From NCBI GenBank assembly GCA_965662045.1, contig CBFIGE010000008.1, positions 59,920-123,919 of the forward strand: 64,000 bases of DNA, read 5' to 3'. A program made the position numbers and the translations under genes. The DNA comes from UBA3478 sp965662045 (GTDB lineage: Bacteria; Bacteroidota; Bacteroidia; Flavobacteriales; Flavobacteriaceae). Below are positions 16,273 through 23,666 of this stretch, one piece after another. The notes beneath the pieces are model-generated. The model ran no database searches, was not told where the DNA came from, and saw nothing but the letters and a program-made list of their open reading frames with translations. Numbering within the stretch: the first letter of the stretch is position 1; each line of letters opens with the position of its first letter.

Positions 16273-16566
16273 TTATAGATAGCTCTCGTAGTCGATTTCC
16301 ATAAAATCATCGACTTCTGGAATCCAATGTTTTTGGACAAAGTCATTATGCTCAGGATGATTGTTATAACAATCGTAATCTGCTTGATTATCAAATTCCA
16401 TCGACAAGCCAAAATCAAACTTATTCTTAGAGCTGACCTGCCTTAAGCATTCAAATTTTTTAACAGTTGAGATAGATGATAATTTATTGGCAAGTTTAAG
16501 GAATGTCTGTTCTTGCTCAGAACCTTTTTCGTGTTTTAAGCAAAAAATCACTGTATGTCTAATCAT
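16273..16566 (-). CDS. Dabb family protein (stress-responsive alpha/beta barrel)
   Basis: 97 residues of the Dabb (ferredoxin-like, dimeric alpha/beta barrel) type. Recognisable elements are the N-terminal strand MIRHTVIFCLKHE with its conserved His, the middle FDFGLSMEFDNQADYDCY strand-helix, and the C-terminal HPEHNDFVQKHWIP, which is the most conserved part of the family. Function in bacteria is unknown; some members are heat-stable stress proteins or ring-cleaving enzymes. No obvious partner nearby. Confidence 0.85.
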   Translation of the reverse strand: MIRHTVIFCLKHEKGSEQEQTFLKLANKLSSISTVKKFECLRQVSSKNKFDFGLSMEFDNQADYDCYNNHPEHNDFVQKHWIPEVDDFMEIDYESYL

Positions 16567-16844
16567 TTTTATTTTCCTGCATTATCTACTATTGAAAAGA
16601 TAAGTTTAGAGTAAAAAAAACAATAAAATAGAAAAAAGCATAATTAAATACCAGTATCCAGTAATTAATACCGTAGTTAATCGAGTAGGTTCAATATCAT
16701 GCCCTCAAAAAACAGAATAAATTTTTAGAGGTATAAACGATCACCTATCAACTTACCTTAATCTTATTTTTAGCTCAGGCGCAAAAAAGATTTTTAATTT
16801 TTTCAAAAAGTTGAAATGAATATATCACAACTAGATCAATAATT

Positions 16845-16866
16845 TAGACGTTAAATAGACGTTAAA
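16845..16866 (+). repeat. Tandem 11-bp repeat just upstream of the degQ promoter
   Basis: TAGACGTTAAA occurs twice with no gap, a period of 11 bp, about one helical turn. The second copy ends 3 bp before the presumed -33 element at 16870. Directly repeated 11-bp sites are the geometry bound by OmpR/PhoB-type activators, so this is a candidate activator site. Confidence 0.45.
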
Positions 16867-16869
16867 ACC

Positions 16870-16900
16870 TTTAAAATGCATTTTCAAAAATTTATTTTTG
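16870..16900 (+). promoter_or_regulatory. Promoter of degQ
   Basis: TTTA (16870-16873), 19-bp spacer, TATTTTTG (16893-16900). The -7 box matches TAnnTTTG exactly and the -33 box differs from TTTG at one position. The spacer is the expected 19 bp. The start codon lies 16 bp downstream of the -7 box. Confidence 0.6.
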
Positions 16901-16916
16901 GGTAAAAATTAATTGA

Positions 16917-18314
16917 ATGAAAAAAGTTACTATTTTCTTTACCTCACTTCTTTCTGCTATTTTGGCTGTTTTTCTTTATGCTCAATTTTCTAAAAATGAG
17001 ATGCCTTCAGCAGTGACCGAGAGAAACATCCAACCTGTTTTTCAAAATGTTAACCTTACAAAATCGTCATCAGAAGTTTTAGGCGATTTCACTAATGCCG
17101 CAAAAAAAACAATTAACGCGGTAGTTCATGTCACAAACTTTCAAGAGCGTTCGGGTTTTAGTCTGTTTGACTTTATGTACGGATCGCAGAATGGTGGTTA
17201 TCAAAATGAAATTGAAGCTGGAACAGGTTCAGGTGTGATTATTTCTCCCGACGGTTACATCGTAACGAATACTCATGTTATTAAAAATTCAAGTAACCTA
17301 AATGTGACTCTCAACAATAAAAAATCATACAAAGCGAGTGTGGTAGGTTCAGATGCAGAGTTTGATATCGCCCTTATCAAAATCGAGACCCAAGACGATC
17401 TTCCCTTTTTAGCTTTTGGAAATTCTGACTCTGCACAAATAGGTGAATGGGTTTTGGCTGTAGGAAATCCATTTAATTTGACCTCAACAGTCACTGCAGG
17501 CATTATCTCTGCCAAAGCAAGATCTTTATCCGAACGCAATCCCCAGTCATTTATACAAACCGATGCTGCTATTAACCCAGGAAACAGCGGAGGTGCACTT
17601 GTGAACACTAACGGTGATCTTATCGGAATTAATACCGCAATTAGTTCTAGAACTGGGAGTTACGTTGGATACTCTTTCGCAGTACCCTCAAATATTGCCA
17701 AAAAAGTAGTTGAAGATCTTTTGGAGTATGGAAAAGTTCAAAAAGGTATTCTCGGTATTTCAACCATGAATGAAAATAGTTCCGAAGCAATTGAACTTGG
17801 TCTTGACCAAATTGAAGGCGTTTATGTAGCCAATGTAGCTGAAGATTCTGGAGCTGAAAGAGCTGGAATCAAAAAAGGTGATGTCATTAAAAAGGTCAAT
17901 GGCGTTAAAATTGGAAAGTTCAGTGCACTTGTTGGATACTTATCTTCAAAAAGACCGGGTGAAAAAGTAACAGTGGCTGTAGATAGAGATGGAGCATTTC
18001 TCGAATTCGATGTAGAACTCAGTAAGCTCATGACTGTGGATTTGCGCAACTTAGGTCTTCGAGTAAGAGATTTGACCGAAGATGATCAAAAAAATTACAA
18101 GAGAAAAACAGGTGTTAAAATTGTCGCAGCCTCACAGTCATACAGAAATTACAATTTAGAAGGAAAGCTTCTTATAGCAATTAACGACAATGAAATCAAA
18201 GACATTAATGACGCAGAAGAACGCAGTAATAATCTTAGAAGAAATAAAAATTATTACACGGCCCTAACTTTGATTGACCAGAACGGAGAGAAAGAACGTA
18301 TTTTATTCGACTAA
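16917..18314 (+). CDS. degQ: Periplasmic serine protease, DegQ/HtrA family
   Basis: Envelope quality-control protease and chaperone. An N-terminal signal or anchor segment (about residues 4-23) is followed by the trypsin-like domain with an intact catalytic triad: H120 in NTHVI, D150 in FDIALIK and S224 in GNSGGAL. Two PDZ domains follow, about 270-370 (GILGISTMNE ... GVYVANVAEDSGAERAGI) and 375-465, the second being divergent. 465 residues is normal. It heads a rightward group with an anchored coiled-coil protein, a GNAT, trmD and rplS. The promoter and tandem repeat upstream suggest stress control. The degQ name, rather than degP, is a convention. Confidence 0.93.
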   Translation: MKKVTIFFTSLLSAILAVFLYAQFSKNEMPSAVTERNIQPVFQNVNLTKSSSEVLGDFTNAAKKTINAVVHVTNFQERSGFSLFDFMYGSQNGGYQNEIEAGTGSGVIISPDGYIVTNTHVIKNSSNLNVTLNNKKSYKASVVGSDAEFDIALIKIETQDDLPFLAFGNSDSAQIGEWVLAVGNPFNLTSTVTAGIISAKARSLSERNPQSFIQTDAAINPGNSGGALVNTNGDLIGINTAISSRTGSYVGYSFAVPSNIAKKVVEDLLEYGKVQKGILGISTMNENSSEAIELGLDQIEGVYVANVAEDSGAERAGIKKGDVIKKVNGVKIGKFSALVGYLSSKRPGEKVTVAVDRDGAFLEFDVELSKLMTVDLRNLGLRVRDLTEDDQKNYKRKTGVKIVAASQSYRNYNLEGKLLIAINDNEIKDINDAEERSNNLRRNKNYYTALTLIDQNGEKERILFD

Positions 18315-18346
18315 GATTTAATACTTTAGCTATACAAACATTCATT

Positions 18347-18955
18347 TTGAAAACATCACCGGTATTATTTGTATTTTTTTGGTTATTGAGCAGCAGTATT
18401 TTTGGTCAAATAAATATTGAGCAAACCTATCTTGAGGCCTCAGAATATGCACAACCGGCCGCAATAGTTGATAGCTTGACCAGTCTTAGCAGTAGTTGGA
18501 CCAACGAAAATGGTCAAGAATATTTCTTTTTTAAAAGATCCGAATTTGAATCTTTGACCTCTAAGATGAAAGTGAATTTAGTACTAGGAGAACAATCCTC
18601 TCTTAAAACTCAAGAACTTCAACAAGCTTTAAAAGTTATACAGGACAGCTTAAACTACATACGTCAAGAAGTCCAAGCAGAAAAAGACAAGGAATTCAAA
18701 AAGATTATGTTTTTTGGACAGGACGTCTCAAAATCATCTTTAACTATTATAGCCTATAGCCTTATAGTTCTTCTTTTTCTGAGTGCTTTTTATATGTACT
18801 ACTCAAATGAGCTTAAGAAAAAATATATTCAGCGTATCCAAAATGGCAAAAAGCAGGTAGAAGTTGACTTTGAACAACATAAAAAATGGGCACTCGAAAA
18901 AGAAAAAGAGTTAACACAAGAATTATTTAAAGAAAAGCGCAAAAAGAAATCATGA
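18347..18955 (+). CDS. Membrane-anchored coiled-coil protein of unknown function (TTG start)
   Basis: 202 residues; the only start that keeps the signal peptide (PVLFVFFWLLSSSIFGQ) is TTG at 18347, the next ATG being about 220 bp further. The mature part (to about residue 130) is helical and polar and ends in a heptad-like stretch (LQQALKVIQDSLNYIRQEV). A transmembrane segment follows (LTIIAYSLIVLLFLSAFYM, about 132-150), then a highly charged cytoplasmic tail of Lys and Glu. No family recognised. It is 32 bp after degQ and overlaps the GNAT gene by 4 bp, so it belongs to the same transcript and may serve the envelope. Confidence 0.78.
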   Translation: MKTSPVLFVFFWLLSSSIFGQINIEQTYLEASEYAQPAAIVDSLTSLSSSWTNENGQEYFFFKRSEFESLTSKMKVNLVLGEQSSLKTQELQQALKVIQDSLNYIRQEVQAEKDKEFKKIMFFGQDVSKSSLTIIAYSLIVLLFLSAFYMYYSNELKKKYIQRIQNGKKQVEVDFEQHKKWALEKEKELTQELFKEKRKKKS

Positions 18956-19395
18956 TCGGCATCAGACCAGGAAATTTGGATCTCATTGATCAAATGTCTG
19001 ATTTATTTAATCAATATCGAATTTTTTACGGTCAAAAAGACGATCTAAAAAAAGCCAAGAATTTTCTTTTAGAGAGAATTAGCTCGAAAGACTCTATCAT
19101 TTTTTTAGGGAGTTATCAAGACAAGCTTGTAGGATTCTTGCAACTCTACCCCTCTTTTAGTTCTGTCAGTCTGCAATCAATTTATATTTTAAACGACTTA
19201 TATGTTCATTCAGAATACCGAAATAAAGGAATAGCTTCAGCACTGATCAATGAGGCCAAATCCATTTGTAAAACAGAAAAAAACGGAGGATTACAGCTTG
19301 AAACTTCTAAAATGAATAGAGCTAATCAACTATATAAAAAAACAGGATTTAATCTTATCGAACATACAAATTTTTACAATTGGTCAGTTCAATAA
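18952..19395 (+). CDS. GNAT family N-acetyltransferase
   Basis: 147 residues, a minimal GNAT fold. Motif A is LYVHSEYRNKGIASALINEA (R-x-x-G-I-A), with the preceding beta strand LQSIYILNDLYV and the C-terminal LYKKTGFNL typical of small bacterial acetyltransferases. Substrate unknown. The ATG overlaps the stop of the upstream gene by 4 bp and trmD follows after 10 bp. Confidence 0.85.
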   Translation: MIGIRPGNLDLIDQMSDLFNQYRIFYGQKDDLKKAKNFLLERISSKDSIIFLGSYQDKLVGFLQLYPSFSSVSLQSIYILNDLYVHSEYRNKGIASALINEAKSICKTEKNGGLQLETSKMNRANQLYKKTGFNLIEHTNFYNWSVQ

Positions 19396-19405
19396 AACTT
19401 GATGC

Positions 19406-20086
19406 ATGAGAATAGATATTATTTCTGCGGCACCAGAACTTTTACAAGGCCCTTTTTCGGCCTCTATAGTGGCTAGAGCTCTAAAGGCTAAGCTGGCAGA
19501 AATACATATTCACGATTTACGTGAATACGGCTCGGGAAATTACAGACAAATTGATGATTATCAATTTGGTGGTGGAGCTGGTATGGTTTTAATGGCAGAA
19601 CCCTTAGATCAACTGCTCACCAAATTACATCAAGATCGAAGCTATAACGAGGTTATTTATTTAACTCCTGATGGAGAAAAATGGAATCAGTCTAGCGCTA
19701 ATCGTCAATCGCTGCAAAAAAACTTACTTTTTGTTTGCGGACATTACAAGGGTATTGATCAAAGAATTAGAGATTTATGGATCACAAAAGAAGTATCAGT
19801 TGGTGATTATGTGCTTTCAGGTGGAGAAATAGCAGCATGTGTATTAGCCGATAGTATTATAAGATTGATTCCCGGCGTTCTTAATGATTCAACCTCTGCG
19901 CTTGAAGACTCTTTTCAAAATAGGTTATTGGCACCTCCCGTATACACTAGACCTTCCAATTTTAAAGGACATGAAGTTCCCAAAGTTTTACTAAGTGGTA
20001 ATTTCAAAGAAATTGAAAATTGGAGAGATGAAAAGTCTTTGGAAATTACCAGAAACAAAAGGCCTGATTTACTTGAAGGAGAATAA
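19406..20086 (+). CDS. trmD: tRNA (guanine-N1)-methyltransferase
   Basis: Makes m1G37 next to the anticodon in tRNAs reading CNN codons and so prevents frameshifting. The SPOUT knot is seen in LLFVCGHYKGIDQRI and SVGDYVLSGGEIA (about residues 111-155), and the N-terminal DLREYGSGNYRQIDDYQFGG motif is intact. 226 residues is normal. Sits directly upstream of rplS, which has its own promoter. rpsP and rimM, which accompany trmD in many phyla, are absent here, as usual for Bacteroidota. Confidence 0.97.
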   Translation: MRIDIISAAPELLQGPFSASIVARALKAKLAEIHIHDLREYGSGNYRQIDDYQFGGGAGMVLMAEPLDQLLTKLHQDRSYNEVIYLTPDGEKWNQSSANRQSLQKNLLFVCGHYKGIDQRIRDLWITKEVSVGDYVLSGGEIAACVLADSIIRLIPGVLNDSTSALEDSFQNRLLAPPVYTRPSNFKGHEVPKVLLSGNFKEIENWRDEKSLEITRNKRPDLLEGE

Positions 20087-20105
20087 TTTTTTAGAAATTT
20101 TGACA

Positions 20106-20135
20106 TTGTCAATTCAAAATAAAAAACTACTTTTG
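20106..20135 (+). promoter_or_regulatory. Promoter of rplS
   Basis: TTG (20106-20108), 19-bp spacer, TACTTTTG (20128-20135): a complete match to the Bacteroidota promoter layout TTG-N19-TAnnTTTG. It lies 20 bp before the rplS start, so L19 can be made independently of trmD. Confidence 0.7.
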
Positions 20136-20155
20136 CGGTCAATAAAAATTAAAGA

Positions 20156-20506
20156 ATGGACGCTCTTATTAAGTACGTAGAGGATCAACACGTTGAAAAG
20201 AAAGATTTTCCTGAGTTTAATTCAGGAGACACCATAACGATATACTACGAGATCAAGGAAGGTGACAAAACAAGAACACAGTTTTTTAAAGGAGTCGTCA
20301 TTCAAAAAAGAGGAAGTGGATCAACCCAAACATTTACCATTCGTAAAATGTCAGGTACCGTTGGAGTTGAGCGTATATTTCCAGTAAACATGCCTGCACT
20401 TCAAAAAATTGAGGTCAACAAAAAAGGAAAAGTAAGAAGATCGAGAATTTTCTATTTCAGAGGATTAACTGGTAAAAAAGCACGTATAAAAGAAATAAGA
20501 GGTTAA
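20156..20506 (+). CDS. rplS: Large ribosomal subunit protein L19
   Basis: 116 residues, the normal size. Diagnostic stretches are FNSGDTITIYYEIKEGDKTR near residue 22 and the C-terminal GKVRRSRIFYFRGLTGKKAR. Component of the 50S subunit at the interface with 30S. Preceded by its own promoter and followed by a strong terminator, so it is probably the end of the degQ-trmD transcription unit as well as a unit in itself. Confidence 0.98.
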   Translation: MDALIKYVEDQHVEKKDFPEFNSGDTITIYYEIKEGDKTRTQFFKGVVIQKRGSGSTQTFTIRKMSGTVGVERIFPVNMPALQKIEVNKKGKVRRSRIFYFRGLTGKKARIKEIRG

Positions 20507-20531
20507 AGCCTTCTTCATAAGAATAATCTTA

Positions 20532-20569
20532 AAGCCTTGAAGTGTATTTTCATTTCAAGGCTTTTTTTT
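20532..20569 (+). terminator. Intrinsic terminator after rplS
   Basis: Perfect 10-bp stem AAGCCTTGAA / TTCAAGGCTT (20532-20541 with 20554-20563), 12-nt loop, followed by six T. It sits 25 bp after the rplS stop. Confidence 0.9.
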
Positions 20570-20575
20570 GAGTTG

Positions 20576-20583
20576 TATCTTTG
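20576..20583 (+). promoter_or_regulatory. -7 box of the icd promoter
   Basis: TATCTTTG matches TAnnTTTG exactly, 43 bp before the icd ATG. A degraded -33 (TTTC at 20553) is at the 19-bp spacing, inside the rplS terminator. This position rules out a start codon at 20581. Confidence 0.55.
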
Positions 20584-20625
20584 CACAGCCAAAGAACAAT
20601 TTATTCCAACAAAACACACAAACTA

Positions 20626-22851
20626 ATGACAAAAATATTTTATACCAAAACTGACGAAGCACCTGCATTAGCAACACAGTCATTATTGCCTATAATTAAA
20701 TCTTTTACCGCTTCTTCTGGAATTACCTTTGAATTGAAAGACATCTCATTGGCAGGACGAATATTGGCGTCATTTTTCTCTTTTTTAAAACCTCACCAAC
20801 AAATTGAAAATGCATTAGATCAGCTTGGACAAATTGCAAAAACACCGGAAGCCAATATCATTAAGTTACCAAATATTAGTGCCTCTATTCCTCAATTAAA
20901 AGCAGCCATAAAAGAACTTCAATCAAAAGGTTATCAGCTGCCAGATTATCCAGACCAACCTTTGACAGGTGAACAAAAAGAAATTAAATCGATTTATGAC
21001 AAAATTAAGGGAAGCGCTGTAAACCCAGTCTTAAGAGAGGGTAATTCAGATCGTAGGGCACCAAAAGCAGTGAAAAATTTTGCCAAAAAACACCCACACA
21101 GCATGGGTGAATGGAGTGTCAATTCAAAAACTAAGGTTTTGACAATGGGAAGTGATGATTTTCGCTCTAACGAAAAATCAGTGACAACTACCAAGGAGAC
21201 CTCGATAAAAATAATTCTCAAGACCTCATCAAGAAGCAAAGAGATTATACTGAAAGATGCTATAGCACTTCAAAAAGGAGAGATTATTGATGCAACAGTA
21301 ATGCGTAAAGGCGCCTTAATGACATTCTTTAAGGAGGCATTTCAAGAAGCTAAAGCCTCTGATATTTTGCTTTCTCTTCATATGAAAGCGACTATGATGA
21401 AGGTTTCTGATCCAATTATTTTTGGCCATGCCATATATGTCTACTTCAATGAAGTATTTAACAAGTACAAAGAAGAATTTGATGATATTGGTTTAAATCC
21501 TAATGAGGGTCTCAATGCAATGCTCAACCGCATACAAACCATACAAGATATTCAAACGAAAGCAAGTATTTTAAAGGATATTGAAAGTACCCTCGAAAAT
21601 CAAGCTGATTTGGCGATGGTAAATTCAGACAAAGGCATCACTAACTTTCATGTACCATCTGACATTATTATCGATGCATCCATGCCCGCTATGATAAGGA
21701 ATTCTGGCAAAATGTGGGATAAAGCGGGGAATGAACAAGACACTATTGCCGTAATTCCAGATAGTAGTTACGCCGGCATTTATCAGGCTACCATTGACTT
21801 TTGTAAAAAACACGGAGCCTTTGATCCTCAAACCATGGGAACTGTGCCTAACATTGGCTTAATGGCACAAAAAGCTGAAGAATATGGATCACATGACAAA
21901 ACATTTGAAATTCCGGAGGAAGGCGAAGTTCAAGTAGTTAACAATCAATCAGGAGAAATTTTAATTTCACACCAGGTTGAGCAAGGTGATATTTGGAGAA
22001 TGTGTCAAGTAAAAGATGCTCCTATCAAAAATTGGATCGAACTTGCCATTAAGAGATCGACTTTAAGTGAAACTCCTGCCGTTTTCTGGTTAGACGAAAA
22101 CAGAGCTCACGATCAAGAATTAATTAAAAAAATCGCAGATTATAAAAGTAAAATTGAAGCCGCCTCGGTGGATATTCAAACCATGTCACCAATAAAAGCT
22201 ACCGAATATACATTGGAAAGGCTGCGAAAAGGAGAAAACACAATTTCCGTGACAGGAAATGTACTAAGAGATTATCTCACAGATTTATTTCCCATTTTAG
22301 AACTTGGTACTTCTGCTAAAATGCTTTCAATTGTACCCTTAATGAATGGAGGAGGTTTGTTTGAAACTGGAGCTGGAGGGTCTGCACCCAAACACGTAGA
22401 ACAATTTTTGTCTGAAGGACATTTGCGATGGGATTCTTTAGGAGAATTTTTAGCTTTAGAAGTAGCTCTTGAACATGAAGCTCTTAAAAACAATGACCAA
22501 CGACTTAGTGTTTTGTCTGAAACTTTAGGCAACGCCATTGAAAAATTACTAGAAAACAACAAAAGCCCCCAAAGAAATGTGGGAGAATTAGACAACCGAG
22601 GTTCTCACTTTTATCTAGCGTTATTCTGGGCAGAAGCTTTAGTCAATCAAAATAGAGATGGTAGCTTGAGCAATGAATTCAAAGAAGTATTTAGCAATTT
22701 ATCTCAGAATGAAAAGGAAATCATGAACCAAATTAATGCCGCACAAGGACAGAATTGTTCTATCGAAGGTTATTATTGGCCAATAAATGATAAAACCAGA
22801 AATTTCATGCGCCCTAGTGCTTTGTTCAATGAGATTATTGACCATATGTAA
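20626..22851 (+). CDS. icd: NADP-dependent isocitrate dehydrogenase, monomeric type
   Basis: Oxidises isocitrate to 2-oxoglutarate in the TCA cycle, giving NADPH. This is the large monomeric class (IDH-II), about 740 residues, unrelated in length to the dimeric enzyme. The start is ATG 20626 (MTKIFYTKTDEAPALATQ), giving 741 residues; the frame could open at TTG 20581 but that overlaps the -7 box. Recognisable conserved stretches are LREGNSDRRAPKAVKNFA, MGEWSVNSKT, and GGGLFETGAGGSAPKHVEQF near residue 580. Followed after 5 bp by the DUF4249 gene, so it may be co-transcribed with an uptake receptor. Confidence 0.96.
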   Translation: MTKIFYTKTDEAPALATQSLLPIIKSFTASSGITFELKDISLAGRILASFFSFLKPHQQIENALDQLGQIAKTPEANIIKLPNISASIPQLKAAIKELQSKGYQLPDYPDQPLTGEQKEIKSIYDKIKGSAVNPVLREGNSDRRAPKAVKNFAKKHPHSMGEWSVNSKTKVLTMGSDDFRSNEKSVTTTKETSIKIILKTSSRSKEIILKDAIALQKGEIIDATVMRKGALMTFFKEAFQEAKASDILLSLHMKATMMKVSDPIIFGHAIYVYFNEVFNKYKEEFDDIGLNPNEGLNAMLNRIQTIQDIQTKASILKDIESTLENQADLAMVNSDKGITNFHVPSDIIIDASMPAMIRNSGKMWDKAGNEQDTIAVIPDSSYAGIYQATIDFCKKHGAFDPQTMGTVPNIGLMAQKAEEYGSHDKTFEIPEEGEVQVVNNQSGEILISHQVEQGDIWRMCQVKDAPIKNWIELAIKRSTLSETPAVFWLDENRAHDQELIKKIADYKSKIEAASVDIQTMSPIKATEYTLERLRKGENTISVTGNVLRDYLTDLFPILELGTSAKMLSIVPLMNGGGLFETGAGGSAPKHVEQFLSEGHLRWDSLGEFLALEVALEHEALKNNDQRLSVLSETLGNAIEKLLENNKSPQRNVGELDNRGSHFYLALFWAEALVNQNRDGSLSNEFKEVFSNLSQNEKEIMNQINAAQGQNCSIEGYYWPINDKTRNFMRPSALFNEIIDHM

Positions 22852-22856
22852 TAATT

Positions 22857-23666
22857 ATGAAATCGTTTAAATACATATTCTACTTGTTTCTAATAATGGC
22901 CTGTGAAGAAGTTATTGAAATTGATCTTCCAAACACAAATCCGGCCTTGGTTGTTGACGGATTTATTAAAATTTCAAAAGAAAACGCTAGTGTAGAAAGT
23001 GGAATTATACTGTCAAAAACCAATGGATTTTACGACAGCACTATAGAATATGTAACTAGTGCAACAGTCCGTATTATTGACATTGTTCAAAACTCCTCGT
23101 ATGAAATTACTCAGTCGAGTTCAGGAGTTTACGACTTAGGCTTCCCTGAATTCGAAGTAGACAAAGAATACGAATTGCAAATTATTTATGAAGGAGAAGA
23201 ATATAGCTCTACCTCTACTTACGTGCCCTCAGCTTTAATTAATGACATCGAAAATAATGGAGTGAGTTTGTTTGGTGAAGAACAAACACTGTTAATTGTA
23301 AATTTGACCAATCCACCGAAAGAAAGAAATTTTTATTTAGCCGATTTTTCATTTGGAAATTTAGCAGTTATACAAGATGAATTTTACGAAAATCAAGAAG
23401 TTGCTTTTCCTTATTTCTTAGAACAAAAAGATTTAACCGAACTTGAAGTTCAAATCGTTGGTATAGATAGGAATTTCTTCATTTACCTTTCTCAACTTAT
23501 AGATCAATCCTCAGATAATGGAAATTCAAGAGGAAATCCTTTTGGAACTCCACCTTCAGAATTAACAGGCAACATTCGTAACAACACTAGGCCTAATCAG
23601 CAAGTATACGGTTACTTTTCGATTAGTCAATTTGATGCTGAAATCATAGAATTTACCACCGAATGA
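22857..23666 (+). CDS. DUF4249 family lipoprotein, partner of a TonB-dependent receptor
   Basis: 269 residues with a lipoprotein signal (YLFLIMAC, Cys16) followed by EEVIEIDLPNTNPALVVDGFI, the usual start of DUF4249. The rest is beta-rich, as expected for an outer-surface lipoprotein. DUF4249 genes nearly always stand beside a TonB-dependent receptor, and this one overlaps such a gene by 4 bp. Ligand unknown. In most loci I know the receptor comes first; here the order is reversed. Confidence 0.87.
   Translation: MKSFKYIFYLFLIMACEEVIEIDLPNTNPALVVDGFIKISKENASVESGIILSKTNGFYDSTIEYVTSATVRIIDIVQNSSYEITQSSSGVYDLGFPEFEVDKEYELQIIYEGEEYSSTSTYVPSALINDIENNGVSLFGEEQTLLIVNLTNPPKERNFYLADFSFGNLAVIQDEFYENQEVAFPYFLEQKDLTELEVQIVGIDRNFFIYLSQLIDQSSDNGNSRGNPFGTPPSELTGNIRNNTRPNQQVYGYFSISQFDAEIIEFTTE

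Larger units (their letters stand above)
16567..16916. other. Gene-free spacer between the Dabb gene and degQ
   Basis: 350 AT-rich bases without a supported ORF. The right end holds the degQ promoter (16870-16900) and the tandem repeat at 16845-16866. I see nothing assignable in the left two thirds. Confidence 0.6.

Noticed and set aside
16194..16418. A 74-codon minus-strand frame overlapping the Dabb gene
   Set aside because: It overlaps the well-supported Dabb reading frame out of phase and its translation resembles nothing.
15020..16916. The gene-poor interval as a defence or mobile island
   Set aside because: No nuclease, methylase, integrase or flanking repeats; the flanks (dapF and degQ) are in the order I would expect for the core genome.
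20581..20625. Longer N-terminus for isocitrate dehydrogenase from TTG 20581
   Set aside because: The codon lies in the -7 promoter box, and the conserved start MTKIFYT begins at 20626.
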